Origin: Zunongwangia sp. HGR-M22
Lineage (GTDB): Bacteria > Bacteroidota > Bacteroidia > Flavobacteriales > Flavobacteriaceae
NCBI RefSeq assembly: GCF_027594425.1
Contig: NZ_CP115159.1
Span: forward strand, 3,123,001-3,187,000
Length of the DNA stretch: 64,000 nucleotides
Direction of reading: 5' to 3'
The notes below the pieces were generated by a model that was not told the DNA's origin, did no database searches, and saw only the letters and a program-made list of their open reading frames with translations. Shown one piece after another: positions 1 through 9,960 of this stretch (position 1 is its first letter; each line of letters opens with the position of its first letter). A program made the translations under genes and the position numbers.

Positions 1-1513
1 ATAAATTGTGTTCGTAAAAACCAGTTCTTCCAGAATGATAGATACCGCTATAAGGTGCTGCTTCTCCAAAATCTACTTTAAAAACACTTACACCAAGATC
101 TAGCAAATGTTTCAGTTTTCCCTGATACCATTCTACGGTTTCAGGATTCGAAAAATCTAGTATTGCATCTTCGTAAGGGATATTTCCTTTCCGATCTTTA
201 ACCGCATAATCATTATCCACGATTTCATTAAACAGAGTGTTTTTTGGCGTGAAATATGGTAATTGCCATAGGCTTACATGAAAACCATCCTCCTTCATAT
301 CTGCCATCATGGCTTTAGGATCATCAAAACGTTCTTTGGCAAATTCATAATTATTTCTCCAATCAACATCAAACCACCCCGTATCGAAGTGGATTACATC
401 ACTTGGTATTTCATAATCTCTTAAGTTTTTAGCTACTTCACGCCCTTCTTTTTCAGAAAAATATGTAATTCTACTCATCCAAAAACCAAATGACCAAAGT
501 GGTGGCATTGCGGCTTTACCTGTAAGATCTGTATATTCATCCAAAATATCTTTAGGGTCTCCCAGGAAGAAAAATAAATCTGCAACATCATCACCTAGCA
601 TCATCTTATTTGCTGCATTAAAATACTTTCCAAAATCTACCGTAATCGGAGAGGAAGTATGCATAAATACCCCATAACCTCGACTACTCATGTAGAAAGG
701 AATTGGTTTGTACATCGTTTCGTTCTGTACTCCATTAGCATCATCGGTATACAAAATAACTTTTTGCCCTCGTTTATTGAACTGGGTAAAAGATTCCCCA
801 CATCCAAATATTTTCTCATCTGGTTGAAGGCTGAAAACCGGACTAAAACTTCTGGAATAATCGCTGTTTCTTCTTACAAAGGAAAAAGGCAGCACAGGTG
901 TGTACGTATTTTGAACATCTGAATTATGTAACGTACTGGTTAATAGCTTCCCTTTTTCATCATAGATATTTACGTGCCATGGTTTCGCAATAATTTCTAC
1001 TTTACCGTGCTCACTTTTAAATTGATGTCCTTTGTCAATTTTAGAATAATTCCATAATTCAGGATGATTTGCGGCAGTACCGTCAACCAGCATTAGTGAA
1101 GTTTCAGGTTGATTAAATTGCGGACCGGAAGTCATTTTTAAGCGAACTGTACGATCTGAAACAAACTGAATTTCAAAAGGAAGTTCAGGCGCTTCTGCGT
1201 ATTCTGTAGAAGGAAATTCATTTGCAGCAACGGTATCTGGCTTCATCAACATATTATTGAATGCCTGCCGAGTTTGATACTCGTAACGATTATATTTTAA
1301 AGTTCCTTTCCCTGTTTTCGGATTAAAATCCATCAACTCATCAGCGAAATAAAAAGTATTCTGATAGTTTTCAAAATCCTTACTTACATCTACGGGTTCG
1401 TTCAAAACATCGGTATTCTGAACTTGTGAAAATCCCAAAGAACTAATACCTAATGCTACCGATAGCATTATCTTAAAAGGACTAGGGTAATTTTTAAACG
1501 TTTTAAAGATCAT
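1..1513 (-). CDS. GH31 family alpha-xylosidase/alpha-glucosidase (C-terminus outside window)
   Basis: Glycoside hydrolase that removes alpha-linked xylose or glucose from oligosaccharides. I translated 504 residues from ATG at 1513; the frame stays open to the window edge. The N-terminus is hydrophobic and reads like a signal peptide ending near SLGFSQ. The middle has GH31 hallmarks: CGESFTQFNKRG, FGFWMSR, DTGWFDVDW, and the nucleophile motif KVDFGE with Asp481 (codon 71-73). That motif and the long N-terminal beta domain resemble YicI-type alpha-xylosidases. It starts 8 bases after the GH2 gene in the same direction, so it is the next gene of PUL-1. Pairing with GH2 and SusC/D suggests xyloglucan, but alpha-glucosidase activity is not excluded. 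The acid/base residue and any DUF5110 domain lie beyond the edge. Confidence 0.88.
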   Translation of the reverse strand, partial: MIFKTFKNYPSPFKIMLSVALGISSLGFSQVQNTDVLNEPVDVSKDFENYQNTFYFADELMDFNPKTGKGTLKYNRYEYQTRQAFNNMLMKPDTVAANEFPSTEYAEAPELPFEIQFVSDRTVRLKMTSGPQFNQPETSLMLVDGTAANHPELWNYSKIDKGHQFKSEHGKVEIIAKPWHVNIYDEKGKLLTSTLHNSDVQNTYTPVLPFSFVRRNSDYSRSFSPVFSLQPDEKIFGCGESFTQFNKRGQKVILYTDDANGVQNETMYKPIPFYMSSRGYGVFMHTSSPITVDFGKYFNAANKMMLGDDVADLFFFLGDPKDILDEYTDLTGKAAMPPLWSFGFWMSRITYFSEKEGREVAKNLRDYEIPSDVIHFDTGWFDVDWRNNYEFAKERFDDPKAMMADMKEDGFHVSLWQLPYFTPKNTLFNEIVDNDYAVKDRKGNIPYEDAILDFSNPETVEWYQGKLKHLLDLGVSVFKVDFGEAAPYSGIYHSGRTGFYEHNL

Positions 1514-1521
1514 TGAGTACA

Positions 1522-4029
1522 CTATTTATTTTTCGATTGTATGATTACTGAAGTTTTTTCTAAACCTTCAGCAGTTGCAGTTAATTTTAATTCTCCAGCT
1601 TCTTCATAAGATTTTATGATAACTAGGCATTTTCCGTTTAGAGCGGTATGCTCGGTTCCTTTAAAAGATTGATGATTCGTGGGATCGCCGCTGGCAACTC
1701 CATAAATTTCTCCAGCCCCCTCTAAGCTGAAGGATATGTTATGATTCGCTTTAGGAACCATGTTGCCTTGTTTATCGTTAATGGTTACCGTAACAAATGA
1801 TAAGTCTTTACCATCTGCTTTTATTGTTTTTCGATCTGGCGATAGCACTAATTTTTCCGCGCTACCAGCAGTTTCGATAATGGTTTCTTTGACGATTTTT
1901 CCATCTTTTCTAGAAACCGCTTTTAGCGTTCCTGGTTGAAAAGGGAAACGCCACATTACATGAAGATCGTCTTCTTTCTTCCGTTTAGTTCCTTTGGACT
2001 CTCCATTTAAAAACAATTCAACTTCATCTGCATTATTATAATAAGCCCAAACATCTACAGTTTGTCCTTTCTCCCAATTCCAATGCGGTAAAATATGAAG
2101 AACGGTATCTTTAGACCACTCACTCTTATACATATAATACACATCTTTAGGAAAACCCGCTAGATCAATAACTCCGAAATAAGAACTTCTGGAAGGCCAC
2201 TCATAAGGTGTAGGCTCTCCTAGATAATCAAAGCCTGTCCAGATATAAAATCCAGAAAGGAAATCATTCTTTTTAATGATTTTCCAACTGGTTTCGTGCA
2301 ACGATCCCCAAGGTGTACGTACCTGATCGAACGCAGAAACTGTATTATCTTTATTACCACCAGTAAACTTTTTATCCCAGCGTACCGGCCAGATTTTAGT
2401 AGTATCTGAAGGAAATTCATAATAGCCTCTAGTTTGTAAACCAGAAGTGGTTTCAGTAGCAATAAATGCTGTGTTTGGAAAATTTAGTTGATGTTTCTCC
2501 CAGGTTTGATGTGCATAGTTATAACCTATAATATCTAAAGCTCCAGAGCCTGCAAGCGAATTAGGTTGATCTTTGGTTTCTTCAAATTGTATGGTAACCT
2601 CTTCATCAGATACATGTACTGGTGGATTCATCCCTGCAGTAACTGGTCTTGTGGTATCCATGCTCTTTACCATTTCAGATAACTCATTACCTATTTTAGC
2701 ACCTTCTTCACTCCATTGTTCCTGAATTTCGTTACCGATACTCCACATAAAAACACTTGCATGATTACGATCTCTTTTAATTAGATCTCTTAAATCTTTC
2801 TCGTGCCATTCTTCCCAATATTGGCTATAATCATTTTCAGTTTTAGGTTTAGTCCACATATCAAATGCTTCGTCCATTACGATAAATCCCATTTGATCAC
2901 ACAAATCAAGTAATTCTGGAGCCGGTGGATTGTGCGCAGTACGTATACCGTTAACGCCCATTTCTTTCAGAATTTCTAACTGGCGTTCTATAGCGCGGGT
3001 GTTAATTGCTGCTCCTAATGGTCCTAGATCGTGATGGAGACAGACACCTCGAATTTTTAAGGATTTTCCATTTAAGATAAAACCCTTTTCTAAGTCAAAT
3101 TTAAAATCGCGGATCCCAAATTTAGTTTCGTAGCGGTCTAAAACTTCTTCTCCCTGAATTATATTTACTTGCGCCGTATATAGGAAAGGCTTATCTACAG
3201 ACCATAATTTTGGATTTGTAATCGTAAGCTGCTCTTCTATTTCATTCTCCTTATTTGAAGATATCTGAAATTCTGAACCTTTGGTATTAGTGATAAGCTT
3301 ATCATCTTCCAAAATTTTTATTTCTACGGAAATATCTTTTTTCGTTGAAAATTGGTTTGCAATTTGAGTTTTGATATTTACAATGGCCTTTTCATTATTG
3401 ATTTCAGGAGTGGTCACAAAGGTTCCCCATTGTGGAACGTGTACTTTATTCAACTTTTTAAGCCACACATTTCTATAAATACCGCTACCCGAATACCATC
3501 TGGAATTTGGCTGATCTTTATTATCTGCTTTTACCAAAATAATATTCTCTTCCTCTCCAAATTTTAAATATCTGGTAATATCATATTCAAAACCGATATA
3601 TCCATTAGGCCGTTTACCAAGATTGGTTCCGTTGATCCAAACCTCACTATTCTGATAAACTCCATCGAATTGAATTTTGAATACAGAAGAACTATCCTTA
3701 ATTGAAATTGCAAAGCTTTTTTTGTACAAGCCAACACCTCCACGAAGGGCTCCACCTCCTACACCTGTAGGACTATTTTTATCAAAATCTTTATAAATAC
3801 TCCAATCATGTGGTAGGTAGACATCTTCCCAACTATCTGATTCTAATATCTTTTTGACATTGGTTATATCGTCATTCTGTTGAAATTGCCATCCTTCTGT
3901 AAATAAGACTTTACGATCCTCAAAATCAGATGTTGTAACCTGACTATTACAAGAAAGAAAAGACAATGAGAATAAAATAAATATTCCAACAGAGAAGTAA
4001 CGAGTAATGTACTGTTTCAAAGCAATCAT
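1522..4029 (-). CDS. GH2 family beta-galactosidase-like lipoprotein
   Basis: Exo-acting beta-glycosidase (beta-galactosidase, or related beta-mannosidase/glucuronidase). The 835-residue product has a lipoprotein signal with lipobox LSC and Cys27, so it is probably anchored on the outer membrane or in the periplasm. Order: sugar-binding jelly roll (about 40-200), Ig-like domain (about 205-305), TIM barrel (about 310-600), then a DUF4982-type domain (FLNGESKG) and a C-terminal Ig-like domain. The acid/base is Glu434 in IGNE, the nucleophile probably Glu526 in ATET. Gene order SusD, lipoprotein, GH2, GH31 places it in PUL-1. Exact substrate cannot be read from sequence; beta-galactosyl side chains of xyloglucan are the simplest guess. 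Confidence 0.9.
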   Translation of the reverse strand: MIALKQYITRYFSVGIFILFSLSFLSCNSQVTTSDFEDRKVLFTEGWQFQQNDDITNVKKILESDSWEDVYLPHDWSIYKDFDKNSPTGVGGGALRGGVGLYKKSFAISIKDSSSVFKIQFDGVYQNSEVWINGTNLGKRPNGYIGFEYDITRYLKFGEEENIILVKADNKDQPNSRWYSGSGIYRNVWLKKLNKVHVPQWGTFVTTPEINNEKAIVNIKTQIANQFSTKKDISVEIKILEDDKLITNTKGSEFQISSNKENEIEEQLTITNPKLWSVDKPFLYTAQVNIIQGEEVLDRYETKFGIRDFKFDLEKGFILNGKSLKIRGVCLHHDLGPLGAAINTRAIERQLEILKEMGVNGIRTAHNPPAPELLDLCDQMGFIVMDEAFDMWTKPKTENDYSQYWEEWHEKDLRDLIKRDRNHASVFMWSIGNEIQEQWSEEGAKIGNELSEMVKSMDTTRPVTAGMNPPVHVSDEEVTIQFEETKDQPNSLAGSGALDIIGYNYAHQTWEKHQLNFPNTAFIATETTSGLQTRGYYEFPSDTTKIWPVRWDKKFTGGNKDNTVSAFDQVRTPWGSLHETSWKIIKKNDFLSGFYIWTGFDYLGEPTPYEWPSRSSYFGVIDLAGFPKDVYYMYKSEWSKDTVLHILPHWNWEKGQTVDVWAYYNNADEVELFLNGESKGTKRKKEDDLHVMWRFPFQPGTLKAVSRKDGKIVKETIIETAGSAEKLVLSPDRKTIKADGKDLSFVTVTINDKQGNMVPKANHNISFSLEGAGEIYGVASGDPTNHQSFKGTEHTALNGKCLVIIKSYEEAGELKLTATAEGLEKTSVIIQSKNK

Positions 4030-4080
4030 AGTTAATTTATAGAAAACCGGTAGATGTTGTTGCTATCGGTTTATTGATAT

Positions 4081-4926
4081 CTATTCTTTTGGCCTGTAGT
4101 GGAAAACGATCTGAGCCATGCCTTCTCCAGTTCTGGATTGATCACGAACTACTGATAATCTTAACGAATTGTTTGAAATCTCAACTACATTTACAGAAGT
4201 CCAGTTACTCACATCTCCATAATAATCACCTCCGTAAAGTAACTCTACACCACCATTGAATCTTATTCTGTGATTATCGATGTTATAATTAAAAGTTCCT
4301 GCCGAACTTGTTTGGCTATCAGAGTTTAATGCTGTTTGTGTTACAGATACATTGTAACCACCATCAAGATTAAATGAAATCTCTCCCCAATCTTTATTTT
4401 CCATTACCCATTCGTTACCAGCATAATCTGGAAACCAGTTCCAATAATCTGCTCCGCTTTCGTTATGGGGGTAGTCCAAACCTGCCCATCCAATAGGGCT
4501 AGCCATATCTAAAACCCAGGTTTTACCTTCAACACCATTGGTTAGCATTGCCCACTCGTCTGCGCTAAAATATTCTTCATCATTTGATGATACTTCTACA
4601 TTAACAGGATCGGCTTCAACTGGACCACCTTTTGTGTAAGCGGTATAGTAAACATTGTAAGTACCCGCAAAAGGAAGGGTAATACTTAGACTATCCTCAT
4701 TAGATGTACCTATTTCATTTCCTTCGGAATCGGTATAACTCCAGTAGGAAATAAAGTTTGACTCCATACTACGAAGATGTATCTCATTGTCATTTCCATT
4801 AGCCTGAGTTACCATGAAATTTAGCTGATCACCTTCTAATGCTACTTCTGGAAAGCTATATTCATCCTGGCAAGAAGCCAGCAACAAACCGAATATTGCA
4901 AGTACTATGTAATTAATATTTTTCAT
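4081..4926 (-). CDS. PUL-1 surface lipoprotein, probable glycan-binding protein
   Basis: A 281-residue lipoprotein with lipobox LASC (Cys19). No enzyme motif is visible. Residues about 30-115 look like a PKD/Ig-type beta sandwich (a stretch around TYNVYYTAYTKGG), and about 120-281 form an aromatic-rich beta domain with many Trp, Tyr and Gly residues. It lies 23 bases after SusD and 51 bases before GH2, the usual slot of SusE/F-like or SGBP surface glycan-binding proteins, so I infer binding of the PUL substrate at the cell surface. The specific family is not recognised with certainty. Confidence 0.7.
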   Translation of the reverse strand: MKNINYIVLAIFGLLLASCQDEYSFPEVALEGDQLNFMVTQANGNDNEIHLRSMESNFISYWSYTDSEGNEIGTSNEDSLSITLPFAGTYNVYYTAYTKGGPVEADPVNVEVSSNDEEYFSADEWAMLTNGVEGKTWVLDMASPIGWAGLDYPHNESGADYWNWFPDYAGNEWVMENKDWGEISFNLDGGYNVSVTQTALNSDSQTSSAGTFNYNIDNHRIRFNGGVELLYGGDYYGDVSNWTSVNVVEISNNSLRLSVVRDQSRTGEGMAQIVFHYRPKE

Positions 4927-4949
4927 AATTTTTTGAATTTAAATTAGAA

Positions 4950-6527
4950 TTACCAACCTGGATTTTGCTCTATTGCACCATTAGATAAAAGAATTTGAGA
5001 TTGGGGGATTGGAAACCATCCATTAGTTTCAGTTCTAAAAGTCACATCGAATTGTGCACCGTCACCAGAATTATCAATCGCTTGCTTTGCACGATCTAAT
5101 CCCCAACGAATAAGGTCGAAATAGCGTTTTCCTTCTAAAGCAAGCTCTAGCCTTCTCTCTTCCATTATATTTTCTTTGGTTACAGCTATAGAATGATCAT
5201 CGTCTTGAAATGCTCTTGCTCTTACCCGGTCTAAACAATCCTTCGCAAATCCCTGATCGCTATCCATATTTAATTCCGCAGCCATTAATAGGACATCTGA
5301 AAAACGGATCACTGCAAAATCTTCGTAACCATCAATTTGAATATCACCTCCATTTGCTGCTACTACTGCTTCCCCAGCTTCATTGGTAATAGGTGCATAT
5401 TTCTTCCAGGATAATCCTGTATGCTGGCGTTGACTTCGAACATCGTTATCAAATTCAAGTCCTTCTTCTTCGTAGTTAATTATCGTAGCATCACGTCTGG
5501 TATCACCTATTTGATAAGCATCGTATAATTCAGGATTAACCGGAGCACCTCCCCAACCATAAGCGTATGGGCCCAAATTACTTCCTCGAGTTGCAATATT
5601 TACCTGAAAGCGATTTCCTTCGTTAAGTCCCCAGTCTCCATTACCGGAACCATTAAATCGAATTGCCCAAACCATCTCAGCATTACCTTCTCCTACGTAA
5701 TTTTCCATAGAAGAAGCGAGCCAAAGTCTTGAGAAATCTTCAATTAGTTCGTGACCACTATTATTTACAACATCATTAATGTATGTTGTTGCTTCTTGTT
5801 TAGAAACAACTCCGGCCAAATCTGAAGTTTCGTAATAATCGGTATAGAATAAAAATGTTTTAGCTAGATAAGCTTCAGCTGCCCATTTTGTAACTCTACC
5901 GTAATCGGCACTATTATTTAAGCTGTAATTGTCGTCGCTTAGATTATCTGCGGCAAATTTAAAATCTTCGGCTATCAGTGCGTAGGTTTCTTCTGCAGGA
6001 GCTCGTGGACTTTCAAATTCTTCTGGACTCAAAGAATGATCTAAAGGCACAATTTCTCCAAACATTCTAGCAAGCTCAAAATGATAATGTGCTCTTAAAA
6101 ATCTCGCTTCTGCTTCGTATTGCGTTCTTAGGTCTTCATTTCCTGTCCAATCGATACCGTCCAGATTTTCAAGTACGATGTTAGCTCTATAAATACCCAT
6201 ATAACAAATTTCCCAAACAGGACGATTCATCTCTAAATCAGATCCATATTCAAAACGATCCCATTCTAAAGAAACCTGATTATCGGCTGTACCGAAACCT
6301 CCGAAGCAATTGTCTGAAGCAATTTCTGAAACCATCAAGAATCCTCCATAACCTTCTCGTTGCAAAACATCGTAAGCTGCAACTAAACCTTCGAAAGCAT
6401 CCTCTGGAGTTTTATAAAAATTATCTTCAGTTCTTTCAGTATAAGGACTGTTTTCTATAAAATCATCAGAACAGGAAGCCATAATCCCTAATGTAGCTAT
6501 CCCTAATATCTTTATATACTTTTTCAT
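4950..6527 (-). CDS. susD: SusD/RagB family nutrient-binding outer membrane lipoprotein (PUL-1)
   Basis: Outer-membrane lipoprotein that caps the SusC transporter and delivers oligosaccharides to it. The 525-residue protein has lipobox MASC (Cys19), an N-terminal SusD-like segment with TPR-type helices (YFLRAHYHFELARMFGE-like region near residues 145-160) and the C-terminal RagB signature ending in EERRLELALEGKRYFDLIRWG. Length is typical. It follows SusC by 11 bases, so the two are cotranscribed. Reading frame is intact, in contrast to the SusD of PUL-2. Confidence 0.95.
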   Translation of the reverse strand: MKKYIKILGIATLGIMASCSDDFIENSPYTERTEDNFYKTPEDAFEGLVAAYDVLQREGYGGFLMVSEIASDNCFGGFGTADNQVSLEWDRFEYGSDLEMNRPVWEICYMGIYRANIVLENLDGIDWTGNEDLRTQYEAEARFLRAHYHFELARMFGEIVPLDHSLSPEEFESPRAPAEETYALIAEDFKFAADNLSDDNYSLNNSADYGRVTKWAAEAYLAKTFLFYTDYYETSDLAGVVSKQEATTYINDVVNNSGHELIEDFSRLWLASSMENYVGEGNAEMVWAIRFNGSGNGDWGLNEGNRFQVNIATRGSNLGPYAYGWGGAPVNPELYDAYQIGDTRRDATIINYEEEGLEFDNDVRSQRQHTGLSWKKYAPITNEAGEAVVAANGGDIQIDGYEDFAVIRFSDVLLMAAELNMDSDQGFAKDCLDRVRARAFQDDDHSIAVTKENIMEERRLELALEGKRYFDLIRWGLDRAKQAIDNSGDGAQFDVTFRTETNGWFPIPQSQILLSNGAIEQNPGW

Positions 6528-6538
6528 TTTTTTATCTT

Positions 6539-9500
6539 TTAGAAATTCACATTTAAGCCTACCATGTAAGTTCTAGGTTGTGGATAATATCCTACATCTA
6601 TCCCTCTAGCCCATGATTGATTAGCATTTCCGAATCCGATTTCAGGATCCATTCCTTTATAGTTTGTAAATGTGTACAAGTTGTTGCTTGTCACGTATAT
6701 ACGGAATCTTGAAAAGGCATCAAGTTGATCGGTAAGTTTGGTTAAATCTACACCTAGATTCACTGTTTTGATTCTCAAGAAATCGGCATCTTCTACGTAA
6801 AGATCAGAGAAGCGGGTATAATTTCCGTTTGAAGTTGTTCCCCAGGTTGTTCTTGGTAATGTGTTAGAACTACCTTCTCCTGTCCAACGATTTACAATTT
6901 CTGTAGTATAATTATTAAACGGTCTTGAATAATCTCTTACCCCGTAAACATTTTGGAAACCTGCCATACCGTAAGTGTAAACAGAGAAATCAAAAGCTTT
7001 GTACTGTAATTGCACATTAAAACCAAAGTTTATATCTGGATTTGGATTTCCAATTTCAGTTTTATCATCCTGATTAATGCGGCCGTCGCCATTTAAATCT
7101 ACAAATCTCACATCACCGGGTTGAGCGTTTGGTTGAATTAAAGCTCCGTTTTGAGCGTATTGCTGAATCTCATCTTCATTCTGAAAAATCCCGTCGGTTT
7201 TTAAACCGTAGAAATAACCAATTGGATGCCCAACTTCAACTCTATTCATCTCGTCCAATCCCTGAAAAAGTAAATTACTATCTCCATGAATTATGCCTTC
7301 AGAATTCGCAATTCTTAGAACTTCATTCTTATTATAAGAAATATTACCGTTTACAGTAAGGCTCCAATCTTCACCTAAATCGGTGTTGTAACTAGCACTA
7401 AATTCTACCCCTTCGTTACGAATATCACCACCATTGATAAAAGGAGCATTCGCTCCGGCGATAAGAGGTACAGAAGCTTGTACTAACCAATCTTTCGTTT
7501 CCTTACGATAATAATCGAAGGTTACGTTTATATCTGAAAATATTCTAGCATCAAAACCAAGGTCAAACTGTTCTGAAGTTTCCCATTTAAGGTCTGGATT
7601 CGATAAATCGTCTGGACTGGATCCTACCTCTAACGGCATCTCGTTATCACCAGTACCAAAATGGTAATTTTTGTTATAAGAACTAATTGTAGAAATATAA
7701 GCAAACTGCTGGCTAAATTGATCATTACCATTTTGTCCCCAACTTCCTCTTAATTTAAGAGAATTTATAAAAGAATTATCCGGGAAAAAATTCTCTCTAT
7801 CGATATTCCAACCTACAGAAAATGCAGGGAAATAGGCGTATTTATTGTTACTACCGAACTCAGAAGAACCATCTCTTCTTAATGTTGCTGTAAATAAATA
7901 TTTGCTGTCATAATCGTATAATAATCTTGTAAAATAAGACTGAATACTGTAATCTACTCTTTGCCCGCTTACAGAATTTTGAATTTGATCTGTAGCATTA
8001 GATAGATAAGCATGCTCAAAATCATTGAAGGTTAGATCTCTTCCGGTAGCCGATTGACCTTCGTAAATATTTTGTCTTGCCGAAGTACCTAAAAGAATAT
8101 CAATATTATGAACATCTGCTAATGTAGTTTGATAATTCAAGGTGTTTTCCCAAATCCAAGAAATCGATTTGTTCGCGCTTTGAGTAACTTGAGAAGTATT
8201 ATTATACGCTACACTTGAAAGCTCATAAATTGGATTAAAAGCTCTATACGTGTTGTCATTAATATCTGCTCCAAAACTAGTTCTAAAGGTAAAGTCACTA
8301 TGAGAAACTTCAGCAAAAATATTACCTACTGCTCTATTCGTTTTGCTTTCATTAAAGTTACCGTAATAAAGTGAGCCTAATGGATTTGTAATATCAGAGC
8401 TAATATCTGAACCTGCATAATCTCCGTTTTCATCATAAACCGGCATTGTAGGCGGAGCATTCAAAAACCCTCTTATATTATTACTATAAATTCCGGCATC
8501 AGACACCCCTTTATTATATTCATTTGCGAAAGAGAAATTTTCTCCGATTTTCAAATGATCTTCAATTATCTCATAAGTGATGTTATTATTGAAAGTAATA
8601 CGATCGTATTGTGACTGATCGGTTTGGCTACCAATAATTCCTTCCTGTCCATAATAAGAAAGTCCTGTAGAATAATTTACTTTTTCAGTTCCTCCTGAAA
8701 TCAATACTGAATGATTTTGTTTGATGGCACCATTATTAAACAATTCGTCTTGCCAATCTGTATTTGCCGCATTATTCAACTCTTCCTGAGTATAAAGCGG
8801 AGCATATCCTGAATTTACTCGGGCTTCATTCATAATTAATCCATATTCCCGGCTATCCAATAAATCAAGGGTTCTGGCTACTTCCTGAAAACCTACATAA
8901 CTATTCACAGAAACACTAGTTACACCTTCCTTACCTTTTTTAGTAGTTACCAGTACTACACCATTAGCAGCACGAGCCCCATAAATAGAAGCAGCGGAAG
9001 CATCCTTAAGAATATCTACTCGTTCTATTATTGAAGGGTCCAAATACCCAATACCGTTTTCTACCACAACTCCATCTACAACATATAAAGGAGAATTATT
9101 ACCAGCAGTTCCTACACCTCTAATATTTACGGTCATATTAGCCCCAGGTTGCCCTGAAGTTGAAGTAATATTTACTCCAGAAGTTTGTCCTTGCAAAGCA
9201 CTTGTTGCATCTATACTCGCAGTTTGTATTAAATCTTCAGATTCTACCATAGATGTGGCAGCGGTAGATACTTTTTTACGCTGCGTACCATAACCAACTA
9301 CTACAATTTCATCTAACTCTGATGTTGACACTTGTAGACTCACATTTATTTCAGTTTGATTTCCAACACTAAGTGTTTGAGTTTCGAAACCGATGTAGCT
9401 AAATGATAAACTTTCTTTAGATGAAGCCTCTATTTGATAATTACCATCAAAATCTGTAGTAGTACCTCTACTGGTTCCTTCTATAATAACACTAACTCCG

Positions 9501-9652
9501 GGAATCGGCATTCCGTCATCAGCGGAGGTGACCACACCTGTGATTTCCTTTTCTTGTGCCCAAACAGTAAACATGCTGCACATAAAAAAAATCGTAGCTA
9601 AGAAATAAGGTTTTAACCTCATTTTAAAAATAGTTTGTTGTTTCATATACAC
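6539..9652 (-). CDS. susC: SusC/RagA family TonB-linked outer membrane transporter (PUL-1)
   Basis: TonB-dependent outer-membrane channel for glycan oligosaccharides. The 1037-residue product has a signal peptide ending VWAQ, a carboxypeptidase-regulatory-like domain (about 37-115, with the usual GYGTQRKK TonB-box-like stretch following), a plug domain carrying ILKDASAASIYGARAANGV, and a C-terminal beta barrel ending in Phe. It is the first gene after the HTCS on the same strand, preceded by a 308-base spacer that should hold its promoter. The start at 9652 is followed two codons later by another ATG; either is possible. Confidence 0.95.
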   Translation of the reverse strand: MYMKQQTIFKMRLKPYFLATIFFMCSMFTVWAQEKEITGVVTSADDGMPIPGVSVIIEGTSRGTTTDFDGNYQIEASSKESLSFSYIGFETQTLSVGNQTEINVSLQVSTSELDEIVVVGYGTQRKKVSTAATSMVESEDLIQTASIDATSALQGQTSGVNITSTSGQPGANMTVNIRGVGTAGNNSPLYVVDGVVVENGIGYLDPSIIERVDILKDASAASIYGARAANGVVLVTTKKGKEGVTSVSVNSYVGFQEVARTLDLLDSREYGLIMNEARVNSGYAPLYTQEELNNAANTDWQDELFNNGAIKQNHSVLISGGTEKVNYSTGLSYYGQEGIIGSQTDQSQYDRITFNNNITYEIIEDHLKIGENFSFANEYNKGVSDAGIYSNNIRGFLNAPPTMPVYDENGDYAGSDISSDITNPLGSLYYGNFNESKTNRAVGNIFAEVSHSDFTFRTSFGADINDNTYRAFNPIYELSSVAYNNTSQVTQSANKSISWIWENTLNYQTTLADVHNIDILLGTSARQNIYEGQSATGRDLTFNDFEHAYLSNATDQIQNSVSGQRVDYSIQSYFTRLLYDYDSKYLFTATLRRDGSSEFGSNNKYAYFPAFSVGWNIDRENFFPDNSFINSLKLRGSWGQNGNDQFSQQFAYISTISSYNKNYHFGTGDNEMPLEVGSSPDDLSNPDLKWETSEQFDLGFDARIFSDINVTFDYYRKETKDWLVQASVPLIAGANAPFINGGDIRNEGVEFSASYNTDLGEDWSLTVNGNISYNKNEVLRIANSEGIIHGDSNLLFQGLDEMNRVEVGHPIGYFYGLKTDGIFQNEDEIQQYAQNGALIQPNAQPGDVRFVDLNGDGRINQDDKTEIGNPNPDINFGFNVQLQYKAFDFSVYTYGMAGFQNVYGVRDYSRPFNNYTTEIVNRWTGEGSSNTLPRTTWGTTSNGNYTRFSDLYVEDADFLRIKTVNLGVDLTKLTDQLDAFSRFRIYVTSNNLYTFTNYKGMDPEIGFGNANQSWARGIDVGYYPQPRTYMVGLNVNF

Positions 9653-9960
9653 TTCTTTAATAAGAAATTCTTAAAATTACCCTGAGTTTTATTCCAATTC
9701 AAAAATTAATAGCTCATAATATGGATATACATTAAACTAAAACGTTATCGTAATGACTGCGAAATTATCGAATAGAAGCTCTGTTCTAGGGTATCAAATC
9801 GTTTTATAAGGGGATAATATGTTTTCAGGTTCGATCACAAACCGCTGAAACACTGCAGCGAGCAAATTTTAACAATTGGACAATTTGATTTTATATATAA
9901 AATTGAAAATATTTTTTCATGAAAAATCAGAATAGGCAAATTATATTAAAATTTTATCTA
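9653..9960 (-). promoter_or_regulatory. PUL-1 susC upstream control region
   Basis: A 308-base AT-rich spacer between the end of the HTCS gene and susC with no credible ORF. It should contain the HTCS-controlled susC promoter. Visible structure: a hairpin CGCTG-N8-CAGCG (about 9843-9860), a direct repeat ACAATT-GG-ACAATT near 9870-9883, and the 9-mer AATATGGAT (9718-9726) that also occurs twice upstream of the HTCS gene. No convincing TAnnTTTG -7 box was found. Regulatory role is inferred from position. Confidence 0.45.

Noticed and set aside
659-922. Open frame of 87 codons on the plus strand
   Set aside because: Shadow frame inside the GH31 gene, without promoter, start context or homology.
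6539-9652. Plus-strand open frame 7129-7359 within susC1
   Set aside because: Antisense shadow inside a clearly coding SusC gene.
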